64,000 nt of DNA from Macrosoma leucophasiata. Its lineage: Eukaryota; Arthropoda; Insecta; Lepidoptera; Hedylidae. Positions 48,236-63,200 of the stretch are shown here, piece by piece (within the stretch, counting starts at the first letter, position 1; each line of letters starts with the position of its first letter). The position numbers and the translations under genes were made by a program. The stretch is from assembly GCA_036365455.1 (NCBI GenBank), contig JAWQUS010000032.1:11195501-11259500 (forward strand). The letters run 5' to 3'. Under the pieces are notes generated by a model. The model did no database searches. It was not told where the DNA came from and was given only the letters and a program-made list of their open reading frames with translations.

Positions 48236-51200
48236 ATGCCGAGATATTCACCATTAAGTAAAGAAGAAGAGTGGCATATAAATGATTTGACTCATCGCTT
48301 GGTGGCTAAAACTGGTATACCAAGTGACAGATATCATATTGGAAAAGTAATATTACAGTGCTTACGGGATTCCCCAGATTTCATTTTGCAGGTCAGTATT
48401 TTTTTTAGTTTTTATTAATAGGTCGTCATTTTTTTTAGGATATGATAAACCAGGATGTCTATAATTAATTGAGATTGATGTTGTACTATTATTTTTTCGC
48501 AATAACACATGCGAGTGTAACTTTAGGAATTAAAGAAAAAACGGAAAGAAAAACATATGACTTCGGGCAGGAATCGAACCTGCGACCTCAAGATAGTCAG
48601 CTGGACTGGTAATCCTGAGGTCACAGGTTCGATGCCTGCCCGAAGTGAAATTTTTCTTTCCGTTTTTTCTTTAATTTCTAGAGATGCATGTTTAATACAC
48701 AGGAGTAGCGGCTTATTGGGAATGGGTTGTCCACATATTTTTGTAATACCTATTATAGATTTCAGTTATTCAGTAATCAGCAACTTGAGGACAATCGAGG
48801 GTTATCATAGTGAAAAAAAAAATCTCTCACCAACTTCGCATATCTAAATAATAATTGCAATCCCGCATAACGAGACCACGCGATCCCGCGAGATCACATG
48901 CTTTTAAAGCGCGGTTCCACGGATTCAGCGGATGTAAAATATTTCTCTAAAATTTTTATTTAACCTGTACCTATCCACAAATAATACTATGAGGGACAGG
49001 GTTGGCAAACGCATAGGGTCATTAAAACCTTTACAAAATTCATAAACAATAGTTGCACCAAAGCCACCACTATGCGTTCTTAAAAACCGACGCATAACAA
49101 ATATAGCCACTGAGCTATTGTATGAAACGCATAGTGTGAGATATGCTTACGCCAAAAAGAAAGGAAGGATAACAATGCGATAATTAATTAGCTGCCTTTC
49201 TGCATTATTAAATACATGTCTGTGCACTAAAAGAAGTGAATCGATGTACCTATTTGTGTGATTTACAAATAAAACAAATAAATAAGGTTGGGGAAAAAGT
49301 TTCTTCGCATTTTTTAAGATAATTCAAAACATTTTTTAATATAGTTTATTTAAAATTAACTAAAGTATGTATGTACCATTTTGTTCGATAACCTTTTGCC
49401 ATCTTGTAGGTAGGGACATGATCCCATTGCTATAAAAATTTTGGGACTTCTCATCAAAATACCGCGACAAGTGGATTTGGCAGTCCTCTCGTGATGTTAA
49501 CCTAACATTGCATAAAGAATTCTGAAGAGACCGAAACAGGTGGAAATCTGAAGGTGCCAGGTCAGGACTATACAGCGGATGCATTAACACCTCCCAGCCA
49601 AACTCTCTTAATTTTTGCTGAGTGGCTATAGATGTGTGAGGTCTAGCGTTATCATGATGAAACACCACACCCCTTCTGTTGATCAATTCCGGCCGCTTTC
49701 TCTCAACTTCTTGCTTTAATCTCATCAGTTGTTCGCAGTAGAGTTCAGAATCGATAGTCCTGCCTGGTGGTAATAGCTCATAATGAATAATGCCCTTCCA
49801 ATCCCACCACACACACAACATCACCTTATTGCGAGTTAACCCGGGTTTCGCCACAGTCTGTGAAGCCTGACCGGCCTTTGACCACGACCTTTTTCGCACG
49901 TTCTTGTCGTACGTGATCCACTATTCATCACCAGTTATCAGCTTCTTCAAAAATGATTCGGTTTCATTACGTCGTAATAAAGAATCACAAATGAGTACAC
50001 GGTTCATTAGGTTTCTTTCAGTGAGCTCGTGAGGTACCCAAATATCGAGCTTTTTTTTGTACCCAGCTTTTTTCAAATGCGCCAAAACTGTTTTGTGATC
50101 AATTCTCAGTTCTTCAGCTGCGTCGTAACTACTGATATGTCGATCTTGCTCCACTTTTTCAAAAAATACATCCATTTTATCCGTGATAGGGCGACCAGAG
50201 CGAGATGCATCTTTGACATCAAAATTTCCGGATTGAAAACGCTTAAACCAAATTTGTGCTACTCTCACAGACACTGCACTAGGTCCATAAACATCGCAAA
50301 TTATTTTCGCGGCTTGCGTTGCATTTTTACCTTTTTTGTAGTAAAATTTTAAAATGTATCGAATTTCTTCATTAGATTCATTCATCTTGACAGTACGAAA
50401 AACAAATGAAAATCACACATTTGCCTAATTTGAATTTGGAATTATGTTCTTTAAAATTTTAACTTTCAATGATACCAAAACCAGCCAGATACAAATACTA
50501 CAGCCAAAGAGATTTTATTACAAGTTCATACATACTATAATGCGAAAAGACTTTTTTCCCAACCTATTATTTATGAGAAGAAAAAAAATGTGATAAACTA
50601 ACATTGTAATTTAAATCAGAATCACTTTTAAGGGTTCCACTAATACCAGATTATGTATAAGCATCGGGTGGTGTTTTTTTTTTAATTGAAAACATATATC
50701 TACACACGCAAATTACAGAACTCGAATCGATTTTACTAACGTTAAAATTATTCAATTTCAATCATTTGCGTGTAACATTTGTGCAACATGACGTCTAGTG
50801 CAGTAAATAGAGAACTTTTTTTTGCCAGTGTCAAGTAAAACGATATTTCGTATCGTTTTTATTTAAGCAGCGTCAGCGTAAGTTAATATAATATAGTCAG
50901 TTAATTATATATTAAGTATAGGTATATTTCAGTCAAGTGAGTTACAGTCAAGTTATTCGAGTAAAACGATGGCTACTTTACCAGAACATTTACAATGAAG
51001 TTTTGGAGGCAACCTGAAAGGTCGTGTTTTCGCACTATTATTCTATTTCACTATACACGGGCACTGTAATATGCCTATATCAAACAAAATGCCGCCAACT
51101 TTATTCAATTTAACTTAAAAATACACCAAGATAATGAAATAAAATAAGAGCACTATACGCCTCTTTCATGGTTCCCGCCAAAACTCAAATAGAGCACTTA

Positions 51201-54200
51201 CGAGTAACTTAGAAATTATGGAAGGACGCCAGTTTATTTTTTATTATATATAACCCATCGCCGTGAACTTAAATTTGGGTTTTCGGGGTCAAAGTTGGTT
51301 CCTGCGGCCGCCATCTTAAAAATAAGGATGCATCTGGCATTTTGCATCTGTCTTGTTAAGTACGAGGGTTATGAAAATTTTGTCTTTGATAAGATTTTTT
51401 GTTGAAAATAACTAATAAATATATTATCTACAACTTTTTCAATCTTTGTATTGTGAAATGGAGGCATACATATTAAAAAAGTTATGAACAGAATGACGCG
51501 AAAAATTAAGGGATGAATTTCAAGCATTTTTTGTTGTTTTTATGGAAAATATAAAAATTTTCGGTGTCATGATTTTCAGTCACTAAGCGTGCTCCGCTTA
51601 GTGACTGAAAATCATGACACTAAGAAGGTATAAACATTTTCGTAAAGAAATGCTGAATAAAAAAGCTCTGATGTTTTTATATTTTCCATAAAAACAATAC
51701 AAAAAGCTTGAAATTCATCCCTTAATTTAACCAATCATTATTATAAGCGAACCACATAAACCTATACGAATATCATACATTGCATTTATCTGCTTTTCTT
51801 CGTGATGATACACAACTTTGCCGTTTCGCACATAGGGATTGCAATCCGGTCCCATTTCCAATCCGGTCGGATCCGGCCGGATTATCATAAATCCGGTTGG
51901 ATCCGGCCGGATTTGTGCTTTGTTATGAGTTTTATCAAGTTTTAAAGTAAATGAATATGAACACAAAAAAATAGGTAATGAGTAATTGAGTGATAGATAA
52001 ACAACGCGCATGCGAAACTTTTGTTCGTAGGTACGTGATTCAGGAAGAATTCGGTTCGGTTACGTTGCGGGTGGAGAAGTGTGACAAGAAATGGTAATTT
52101 ATGGTATTTATGTAAAACCTACCGGATCCGGTAGGTAGCAAAACAATACGGTTTCAGCCGGATTCCGGATCTGGCCGGACCCGATTGCAATCCCTATTCG
52201 CACACCGTTATCAGCATCATGATAAACCTATTTACAGTTCATTTTTGCACGGGTGTGCAAACAGTGCACATACAAACCTTCTTCGGATAGTAACCAATCC
52301 AACAAAAAGGATTAGCGTAATCAGTCCAGCCGAGTTTTGCGCTTAGCAACAGATATAGCGATTAATTTTTATTTGTTTATATTTACTTCATAAGAGCGTG
52401 TTTTCATTATAGTTTATCAAGATAGGTTATCAAGATTAATGACATCATAATTATAGATAATGATTACAATTATAGTTCTTAAGGTTGTGTAACTAATGAT
52501 AATTGAAATTTGAATATTAGTCACTCCTCTAATATCTTTGATTAGCCATTATACGAATACGACTGAAGTCAAAATATCTTTAACGATAGATAGTATAGAA
52601 ATGAAAAACAATAATGCTAAACATTTAAAGATGAATGAAGCTGCTTAGTTGATTAATAATTAAGTACTTGTACTTAGCGCCCTACAGTTCCGGTCCCATA
52701 CAATAGGACTGAGATATCCTCTACTTGACATAATAGGCGACTAAAAGGGGAAATGAGCCGCGGGCGGCAAGAGTGGGGGCTCTGGTCGCTCAGCACTCGC
52801 GGCTCCGTGAAGACGGTGACCGAGGTAGCCGTAGGTGATCGTGGCAACTGTGGCAAGTGACGAAGGGGGGCTTACAAAGTCGCCGTGGACGAGCCTTGGA
52901 TGGAGACGAAGTGCGAGAAGGGAACCGGAACAGTGTTTATAGTGTACTAGGATCGCACTTTCATGCATTGAATTTTTTTTTTATGTAATGGAAGTGCCAA
53001 ATATTCTGGCAGTTCACATTGATGTTAAGTGATGACAGCACCCACAGAATGCAGATGCGTTACCACTCCTGAGGCCTAAGGTGTTACGCCTCTGTGCCGG
53101 TAATTACAGGGCCATACATTACCACCTGACCGGAACACAAGCACTACTAGTGCTGAACACTGCCATTTAGCGGCAAGTATACTAGGTAATGCGGTGGTGC
53201 CTACGCCCGCGAGCTCCGTCACTGAAGCTCTACCACCAGTAAAAAAAGTTGGCATAGAGGTGGTTTTAGAGGGTTCAAGCCCCTCATATCCCGACCCTTC
53301 TCCCAAGGAGTTGATTGAAAGCAAAAGCATTTCCATCTCGTTAAAAAAAGGGAACGGTTTGTTCTTTATTGACGGAAAAGAAATAATTTAAAAAGAAATA
53401 ATTTATGTTGCTGCATTAGGCATTGAAATAAAACTATTTTTACGGATTTATCTCGCATTTACCTCTGCATTAGGCATGTTTGTTAGTAGCAAAAAGTGAA
53501 ACCCCCTTATTCATAAACGTACATTAGATACATTTTAGCCATAGAATGCTTTGTCTTTGTCAGTTGCATTGTCAAATGTGCAGGATAGAAAAAGACAAAG
53601 GAGAGATTAGCAATACTTTAGCTAAAATACGTCTATGAATAAGGGGGTTAGAGTATAATTAACATAATAATATAGTGCTCATCAAGAAATAATGCACATC
53701 GAGCCTATGTCACTATTGTCACTTTACAATCTGCTAGTTTCGACTTCGTAGAGCGTCATCTCTGCTGCACACTGCCTACGTAAGCACTGTTAGTCCGGTA
53801 TTGGTCAAAACTGGATCAAAATGGTCGACAAACGTCATATTGGTAACGTGCGAAAGAGATATACATAAACACACATGCATATACTAGTCAAAAACTTAAC
53901 GCTGTTCCAACGCCTTTTTGAATGAAAAAATCAGAAATAGTTAGACTTTCTCGTAAGCTCTACGTTAGTTATAAGACGCGAATCCGTCGAGCAAATGAAC
54001 TAATATAATATTGATAACACAATACAAACACACTGATTGTGTACAGGAAATGATTTACCTACATCAGAAAAAAATGTAACCTCCAACATTGCTTTAATGC
54101 AAATATAATTATATCTTTGAATCTATAAACATGACGTCGAACTTGTACTAGACAAGAAAATCAAATATTTTTTTTGGGTTCCGTAGCCTTATCGTTTCGC

Positions 54201-57200
54201 CATGACCGTCCGCCTGTCTGTCCTCAGCCTAGCTAAGACATCTTTAGTACCTATCTAGTACCAGAAAGCCAGAATTTGGAATCAATATTCTTGATATTAG
54301 TCAAGCTACCAAAGTACTATAATATAATTTAAAAAAAAAACTAGCTACACAGCTTTTTTCTTTCGCGTATAATGCGGTACGTCGTTGGTTAGATCTTTAA
54401 AAATATTGTAGATTTGCGAAAACCGATTTTCGATTATGGGACCTGTTTGTAAGATATTAAGCTTTAAAGTGCAAATTTTTGTAACTATCAAGTGTCCCTC
54501 CGTCTACCAGGTATGAATATGAATATAGTAGGTACGGTACAACAGGCTCAACTGCGACTTTTGAATCAAAGTTATAAATCAAGTGATGTGAAACTTAATT
54601 TCTTAAAATTACGTTAAAGCGTTATTATTTACTTTAAAAAGTATTAAGTTAAAGCTATAAAAGAAAAGTTACCAGAAAACATAAAAAAATACGTTATATA
54701 AATTAAAGATAATCTGGTGGGAAATATTTAAAACAATATTAGTATTCATAATTACGCACCTAAGTATGCAAAAGCGTCAACACGGGACTGATAAAGTAAA
54801 AAAGATATCACCAAGTAAAGAATCTTAATTTAATGTTTAAAATCATTATGTGATCACTATTTAGAGATTGATAAAATGATAGTCATAAAAATATATTATT
54901 ATTTAAATTTAAGTACCATGACACTGCAAAATCAAACGTACCTAATTATTAAGTCAACAAATTTTATCTACCACAAGACATAACAAAAACAAAGTAAACA
55001 ATTATACTGTACATCAGCTTCTTTAAGACTTACATAACCAAGAAATTATCGGTTGGAAAAATTCCAATAGGTATAATTGTTCGGTATTAAATATATATTA
55101 AATATATTCAAACCCGGAGTCCAAGAGATTCAAGTCCTTGGAGTAGAGGTTTCTTACAACATTAACGATGAAAGATTGCAGCAACATTATTTAAAAAAAA
55201 AGTCAAAAAGTTTGACAGACAAAGCAGACGGGTAGTTTTTGTATACTCTCTGGGAAGTGATCACCGTCGTCTATTGAATATTTGCAACACCAGGGGCGTT
55301 GCCAACGCGCTGCCAGCCCTGAAAGACTTTTTTGTGACGCCATTTATGAAGAACCCTACATTGTAGCACGTAGGGAACATCTCAAAAGAATGTTCGTGGA
55401 ACATTTATACATGTTCTCACTTCTCCGCCAAATGGTTGTATATAATTGATGTTTTTTTGTAATTATTAATGCGAGTGAAATCTTTAGATAAATTCTAAAG
55501 ATTTCACAGAAAGAAGAAAATTAAAATAAATATTTTTTTTCGAGCGGGCTGTAAGCCCGCAACTATGACCCCCACAGCCGCTATACAAATTTTCTCCAAA
55601 AATCTTCAAAATATTTCGTTTACTCGCATGTCTTAATGCGAGAAATACCGACAATCATAATAAGTACGAGTATATCAAATATGAAGGGTAAAGCGATATC
55701 TTGATGATATATTTTGTATATTATGCTTTTCATTACTATGCATTACTGCAGCCTATAGACACTTACACGAAGACCAAGGTCAACATACAGATGCGTTACC
55801 ACTCCTGAGGCCTAAGGTGTTATGCTGCTGTGCCGGAAATTACAGGGCCGTACATTACCAACTGACCGGAACACGATAGTGCTGAACACTACCATTTAGC
55901 GGCAAGTAAATTAGGTAATGCGGTGGTACCTACGCCCGCGAGCTCCGTAACTGGAGCTCTACCACCAGTAAAAACCCGGTGGACCATACTATAATAATAC
56001 AGTAGTTATTATTATAGTATGGTCCACCGGATTCCTACATTGTGCTCGACAAGTTTTTTTGGTTGTATCTATACAAAACATCATCTTTATCTAAAAAAAA
56101 CTCGTTTTTTGTTTGTTTGTACCCATAGAGCAACGCGGCCCACCGGTCGCGGCGGAACGGAGGGGAGTAGCCATAGCGTGTATTACCGATGCAAAAAATT
56201 CTGTCATTTTTTGCGGGGGGAAATGCGTGCGACACACACGCACACTACAAAAATCGTCTATTACAACGAAACTCACTCCTTGACTTCAACAAAATACAGA
56301 AACAATTTCACGCACACATTTAAACATCTAGGCGACAGCTATAGGCCCATTTGGGCTTGTACTTTGACAGAGGGGAAAGCCTGCTAATGGCTACTCCCTG
56401 TTGCTCTATGTTTGTACTTAAACAAAACAAAACATTCAAGTTTTGTTTTTTTTTATAAAATGCTAGATTTTCATGGTTAAACTCATCATATGGTATCCCA
56501 TAACATTATTGTGTAATATACAGTGGGACGTATTATGGGTTTCCATTATTATAGCATACTAGCTGTCCCGATGAACTTCGTATCGCCTTAGAGGTAAAAA
56601 AATGTGCAAGGAATCGAAAAAAAATATGTAGGCTTTTGTTGGGATCACTCTTACCACTTAAACTTCATGAGAATCGGTCCAGCCGTTTCGGAAGAGTATG
56701 GTAATTTACATTATGACACGAGAATTTTATAATCTAAGTAGAGAAGATTTATTTCAATAACAAACTATGGTGATCATAATACCTAATGATGAATTATTGC
56801 CATAAAGTAGAAAACCAGGGTTCAGTTCATATTAATGGTAAGTGAAAACTGTATCCACACTGACAATACACACACTCAACCGAACATAAAAAATGCATAG
56901 AGCATGGCACAGTGCGCTCCTGAAGCCCTACGCTCCTGAGGCTACACATCTGTGCAGAATATTCTAAGTCAATCCTTAAAACGTTGATTACCAGATTGAT
57001 GGAGCAACAGGCGAGCAAGAGACGTGTGGTTCGGTGTGGGAACGTACCGTCAAATGTGCCCTCACTATGAAAAAGTTGGGCTTGAAACGAAACGATGTCA
57101 TAGTCCTGATGGCGTCAAATTGCCTCGACCTTTGTATACCGATGTACGCGAGCTTTTGTATAGGAGTCGCTGCGGCGGGTGTTGACAGGACGTTAAAAAC

Positions 57201-60200
57201 AAGTAAGATAATAATATTTCTACTAGAAAAAAATAAATAAATTGAGAGCGTGGGTACCGCCGTATTGCATAATCTAATTTTATAGAGGTAAAACAACTTT
57301 TTCATGGATGACAAACTGACAACACATCTCCAGTTGCGCCACCATATAGCCACTATTAGGAATATTATTATAACCCCCCCACATGTATTGATTTGTACAG
57401 AAATAAAAACCAAAAAGGTACAACGCACAACAGCTTTGTAATTTTACCCAGAGAACCTACAGAACTATGTATGGCCCTGTAATTTCCGGCACAGAGGCAT
57501 AACACCTTAGGCCTCAGGAGTGGTAACGCATCTGCATTTTGACCTTGGTCTTTGTGTGGGTGTCTATAGGCTGCAGTGATCACTTAAGATCCATGTGAAC
57601 TGCATGCTTGTTTGCCATATTCATTACATAAAAAAAAACATTTCCCGGCATTTATAATGTTTTACCAAACTTCACTTACTGTTTTACTGTTTCATTGCGA
57701 ACAGTAGGTAATAGCCGTCCATACCGAATAAACTTTTTTTTTTAATTTGTTGAGTTAATGATATTTTAAACTTTGAATGGTCCTTTAGGTTTTCGAAATA
57801 ATATTTCCAAGCTGTTTGACATTTTTTATACCGGGCCATGATATCATTACACAAACCCAACATTAAAAAAAAAGAATTAGGTACTGAATATTTGATTGTT
57901 CCTGTTTTGTTGAAAGAGCAAGTTAAGATCGTTGACAAGTTGAAATGTTGTCGCAGGAACCTTATACTTAATGGTGGATAAACACATTGAAGGAATAACG
58001 TTACTTAATGCCTATTGAAATAAAACCATTTTTTACGTATTTATCTCGCGTATATTAAACTAAAATGATTTTAATATATGCGAGATAAATCCGTAAAAAA
58101 GCGAATCGTCTTATCATTCTTACTAAGACTTTAACTTTAATAAATATCGCGGTGCAACTCAGGCTTAGAAACTTTCGAAAATGAGTAATCCCAATAGTAC
58201 TCACCCCCACCAGACATTGAACTCAGGTACATATACTATACAAAATTAATACCATAAGAATTTGCTTACGAAGTTCTGCAAGTTGGACCTGACCTTATCT
58301 GTAACTTATAACTAGAAAATGAAGAACGCAATTAAATTTTAAGTTCAAAACAACAGTATCTCAAAAGTCAATTGTATGATTTCAGACGAACTTCAAGAAA
58401 CATTTTGTTATATGAAACCAAAAATCATTTTTTGTCAAAGCAATAAGTCTTCAGATGTTAACGCTGCAGTGGCAAATCTTGGATTAGACGCAAAGGTAGT
58501 CACATTCGATAAATCTGAAGATGCTGAAAACTTTACAGACCTACTGAACAAGCATGGAATTGGAGACTCGGTTGAAGATTACAGGTAATAGAAAAATATA
58601 GTATCTACTCGTAATAACTTGCCGCAATGCTTCAGTGATAATAAAGTAGGTCGCTGTTGCCATGAGTTCTGGGGTTAAATTCCGAGTCAGGGAATAAGTG
58701 ATAAATTTATTATTTTTTATTTTAATTTTTATTAGAGTATTGTAATTTCAGTTAAATCCAATGTTTCTGAAATGTAAATTAAGAAAAGTGGGTACAAGTT
58801 AGCCAGAATCCATTTATTTACCATCTAAACTTTTAAAGTTCTTTCAGAATTCTCGCAGTATTATTCCAAATATGTAATGTATCTACCTACGGCGGTGACG
58901 TGACGACCCCACCACCTACTTATGGAGGAGAATTCTCCCGTTAGTGTAGTCAATCAACCGAACAATGGCATTCAAACCTTTCTAGTACGACAGCAGTAAA
59001 CATATTTATGGAATGGGTAGGAACATAGAGCAACGCATCGCCGGTCGCGGCGGACCGGAGGGGAGTAGCCATAGCGTGTATTACCGATGCAAAACAGTCT
59101 GTCATTTTTGCGGGGGGAAATGCGTGCGACACACACGCACACTACAAAAATCGTCTATTTCTACGAAACTCACACCTTGACTATAACAAGATACAGAAAC
59201 AATTTCACGCACACATTGAAATATCTAGGCATATGGACAGGTATAGGCCCATTTGGGCTTGTACTTTGACAGGGGTGGAAGCCTGCATATGGCTACTCCC
59301 CTCCAGTGTTCCTCTATGGGTATGAACGTCCCGCGACAAAATTACCGCCACTGCGATAGTGTCCATATGCCAAGCGTGGCAATATAGTATAGATCCTCCA
59401 TTTTTTGGGCGCTTTGGTCCAATGCGCGTCTTTCGGTTGAAATTATGATGATGACCTCCCGATTTAGAACCTCAATACTTTAGTAGTACATCTGAGTATT
59501 AAGTATTACATATTATCTGAATTTACTCTGTTTTCCAAGAGTAAATCAAAGTACATCTACTTATAATATAACGTTTTCGTAGGTTTTCGCGAGCTTCATA
59601 CAATATATTATGTTGATTACGTTGAAAACATATGTTAGGTATTTTTGAACTTTTTTGCATGCAACAATTTTTATTTTAAGGCCAGACGATTTTGACCCTA
59701 CTGACACTAATGCGTTGCTGTTGTCCACGAGTGGAACATCTGGAAAACCTAAGAGTACTGAATCCACTCATTACCATGCAATGGTCGGATTTCCATCCAT
59801 TTGGTAAGTTTGGTCACATATTTTTTTTTTTCATGAGTCTACGGATGATTGAGAATATGTTACTATTTATTGATGGTGTTGTTGTTATACACGTGCAAAA
59901 ATCCGCAAATATAATTTCAACAGTGTAAAGCGCCCAAAAATCAGTGAATCGAAAAAAGTAATTAAAATGAATCCTCAGTCTTAGGTCGAAATAACTTAAT
60001 AAGTAAAATTAACTGTCGTTAGTAGAAACACGAAGTATTAGCAAAATCATGTTATTACCACGTTTGTTTTTTTTTAGACTGTGTTATTACTTAGTATTAT
60101 AACTGACATACATACTCAACAGTTTAATAAGACTTATAATTTCATTTCCTTATTTTTAGGGCAAAGGCTTCCTCGTGTTTAATTATTTCACCAATACAGT

Positions 60201-63200
60201 GGTTATCGGCTGTTGTCTTCTATTATTTTTCACCACTTCTAAAGATGACCCGGATTCAGTCTTCCCTGGATATGACTAAGGAACATGTTTATTATTTAAT
60301 AAATACACATAAGGTACGAGGCATTTTGTCGTACAAACTTGATTTTTCGCTTTTCGTCCCTGAAATGAAATGGTGTCGTTTATATCAAATTTTGAATTAA
60401 TCTTTTTGATCTCAATTCTCTCAAATCTGTTTGATCTCGTTTCGCAACAAATTGGTAGTGACAGACGAAGAAGTTGATAGACAGACAGATGTACAAGTGA
60501 TTCTATGATAATAAGTAGATAGTATGTGTCTTTCCTTTTGTAGTAAATAACTCTGAAAAATGTATACCTAACAGTGGAATATGTACCTTAACGAAGATAT
60601 TTACAATTTACATTTCAGCCAGAAGTAACGGTTTGCAGTCCGACATTCATGGTAGAACTGACGAAGCCTGGTGATAGTAAGAAATGTGACTTTTCGTGCT
60701 TTAAAAAATTTATAATCGGAGGCAGTGCTGTTTCACAAAAAGTCGTTGATTATCTGGTGGTAAGAAAAAACGTCGAAGTGGGTTCTGAGACCGTACCAAC
60801 TACACCTATCAAAAAGTTTTTTACATTTATTTTGTTTGTGTGACAGTACGTAGGTAGATATGACTAAACGAGACAAAGCTAGGTTAAATGTATGGGAGTG
60901 TTTAATTAATTTTTGGATTTTCCTCGTTCTATTTATTAAAAGGTATTATTGTCATTTCACTCATTAGGTAAAGTTCTTTCGATATCAGTTCCAAGTTTTT
61001 TGATATTTGTAATAGTTACGAAATAATCGCCTATGCACACTTACAGCCTTATTAATAAACGTAGACCAGAGCGATTTTAACTTTACGCCAAGGTTTAAGC
61101 TAACATTTTTAATAATCACTATTAATAAACATAGACCAAGCAGGATTTAAGAATATTCTCATCTACTATCGGTGTAAAAGTTATTTATCGGCGCCACATT
61201 GTTTAACGACTGGTATAGGCATGGATAATAGACTATTTCGATTTTTTGACATCTGCGGGACACGTCGCATAACTTGTAGCTGAGACAAAACAAAAGTTTG
61301 TTTTATTGATCTCAGAGTTTGTTTAACAATTAAGAGAGAGATGGACACATGATTTGCGAGTGGTGGATGCAATAAATGATGTTTGAACCAGATTCCACTA
61401 ACCAGACGTGTGACGTATTGTATTTTTTTATGAGTAGTATTTTGAATATTCTATTTTATGCTAACCTTTAATCATAAAATATCGATAAAATTAAAGAAAC
61501 ACGATATAAATTAAGCTTACTTAATTAGATAGATCATAAAATCGAGATCTTTGTCTTACTTTTCATGTAGCTACCTACTTTTTCCCACGTCTTTTATCTC
61601 GTTCACGATTATCTTGTTTGTATTTTCAATAATATACATCTTAGGTAGAACATATTCTCTAAGCACTGATCGAAAAAATAAGTAGAAACCAGTTCACAAA
61701 AAGAACCACCACTAACAATAAATAAACACAACGCGATAACTATCAAATCATTTACATGCGTCACAATCAGTAATTCGAGTAAATAAAGCGATGGTTGCTT
61801 TACCAGAATATTTTGGTAGAATGAAATTTTGGCGGCAACCTGGAAAGGCGTGTTTTCGAACTGTTACACTATTCACTATACACGGGCACTGTAATAAACC
61901 TATATCAAACAAAACGGCACCAACTTTATTTAACACAAATTAAAACTGCACCAAGAAAACGAAACAAACTAAGAGCACCACACACACAAGGTTCCCGCCA
62001 AAACTCAACAATTGTCTATATGTTCCCGTTGACAAGATTCACTTGTTACTGTCATTTGTCAGTGTCAATTTTTTATTATTGTCACCATCCAGCGTTGTAT
62101 TCATTCAAAAGTCATTCACTAGCTCACTCTTTTTACTTTTAAAAAAACTGGGTTGCCATAACGCACGTGTTAAGCCCGTTGTTAGGAATGTATTGTTAGA
62201 GCGGGTTTGCCGCGTTTATTAATAACGCTTTAATTACCAAGTTACAACTGCGTTACTATAGGAGAAACAAGTCCAAGTATAAGTTGGGATGGTGCTTGGA
62301 CCAAGCGATTTTTATTAATAAGACTGTTAAAGATTACACCCTGTATATATGTATATATATGTATGTAACGGAATCTTCAACTTTGCACACACACCTCTCA
62401 ATGCAACGATAACAATGCAATAATTCAAAAAAATATAATTAATTCTAAAAATCCGTAACTAAAAAGTTAAACATAAATTACAGTTTGAAAAAAAAGGACT
62501 AAAAGGCACGCCTTTGCAACTAACTGAACTAAAAAAATATAAATAAAACAGTTGTAGTAGAAAAATTCATAATAGGTATTGTAGGTACAAAAAGTGATTG
62601 ATTTTGATTTTGATTGTTGTAAATATTTTATAATAAACTTAATCCTTCATGAAAGACACCGAATAGAGCTCCTATCTGTCAAACATGACATTACAATTAT
62701 TATTATTTTTATTTTTTTTTATTATGGCATCGCTATTACGCATATTGCCAGTCTCAAGTAAGTAAAACGATATTTCGTATTCGTATTTATTTATGCAGCG
62801 TAAAAGTTAGTAGAATAAAGTCAGTCAATTATTTACTAAGTATGTCAGTCAAGTGAGTTACAGTCAGTTATTCGAGTAAAGTGATGGCTACTTTACCAGA
62901 ACATTTACAATGGAGTTTTGGAGGCCACATGAAATTTTTGACGATCCGGTTAGTCCAGCGGTGTGAGATGACCGTTTGATTCGAAGGGTCGCGGGTTCGA
63001 TCCCCGCACCGGGACGAATATTTGTATGGCCTACAGATATTTGTATATCAAACAAAATGCCACCAACTTTATTCAATTTAACTTAAAAATACACCAAGAA
63101 AATGAAATAAAATAAGAGCATACGCCTCTTTCAAGGTTCCCGCCAAAACTCCATTACAATTATTACAATTATTTATGAATCGACGTTCCGACACATGTTA

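Noticed and set aside
52674..52968. ORFs on the - strand in gene D intron 1
   Set aside because: Within the GC-rich repeat block shared with gene C; no conserved frame between the two.
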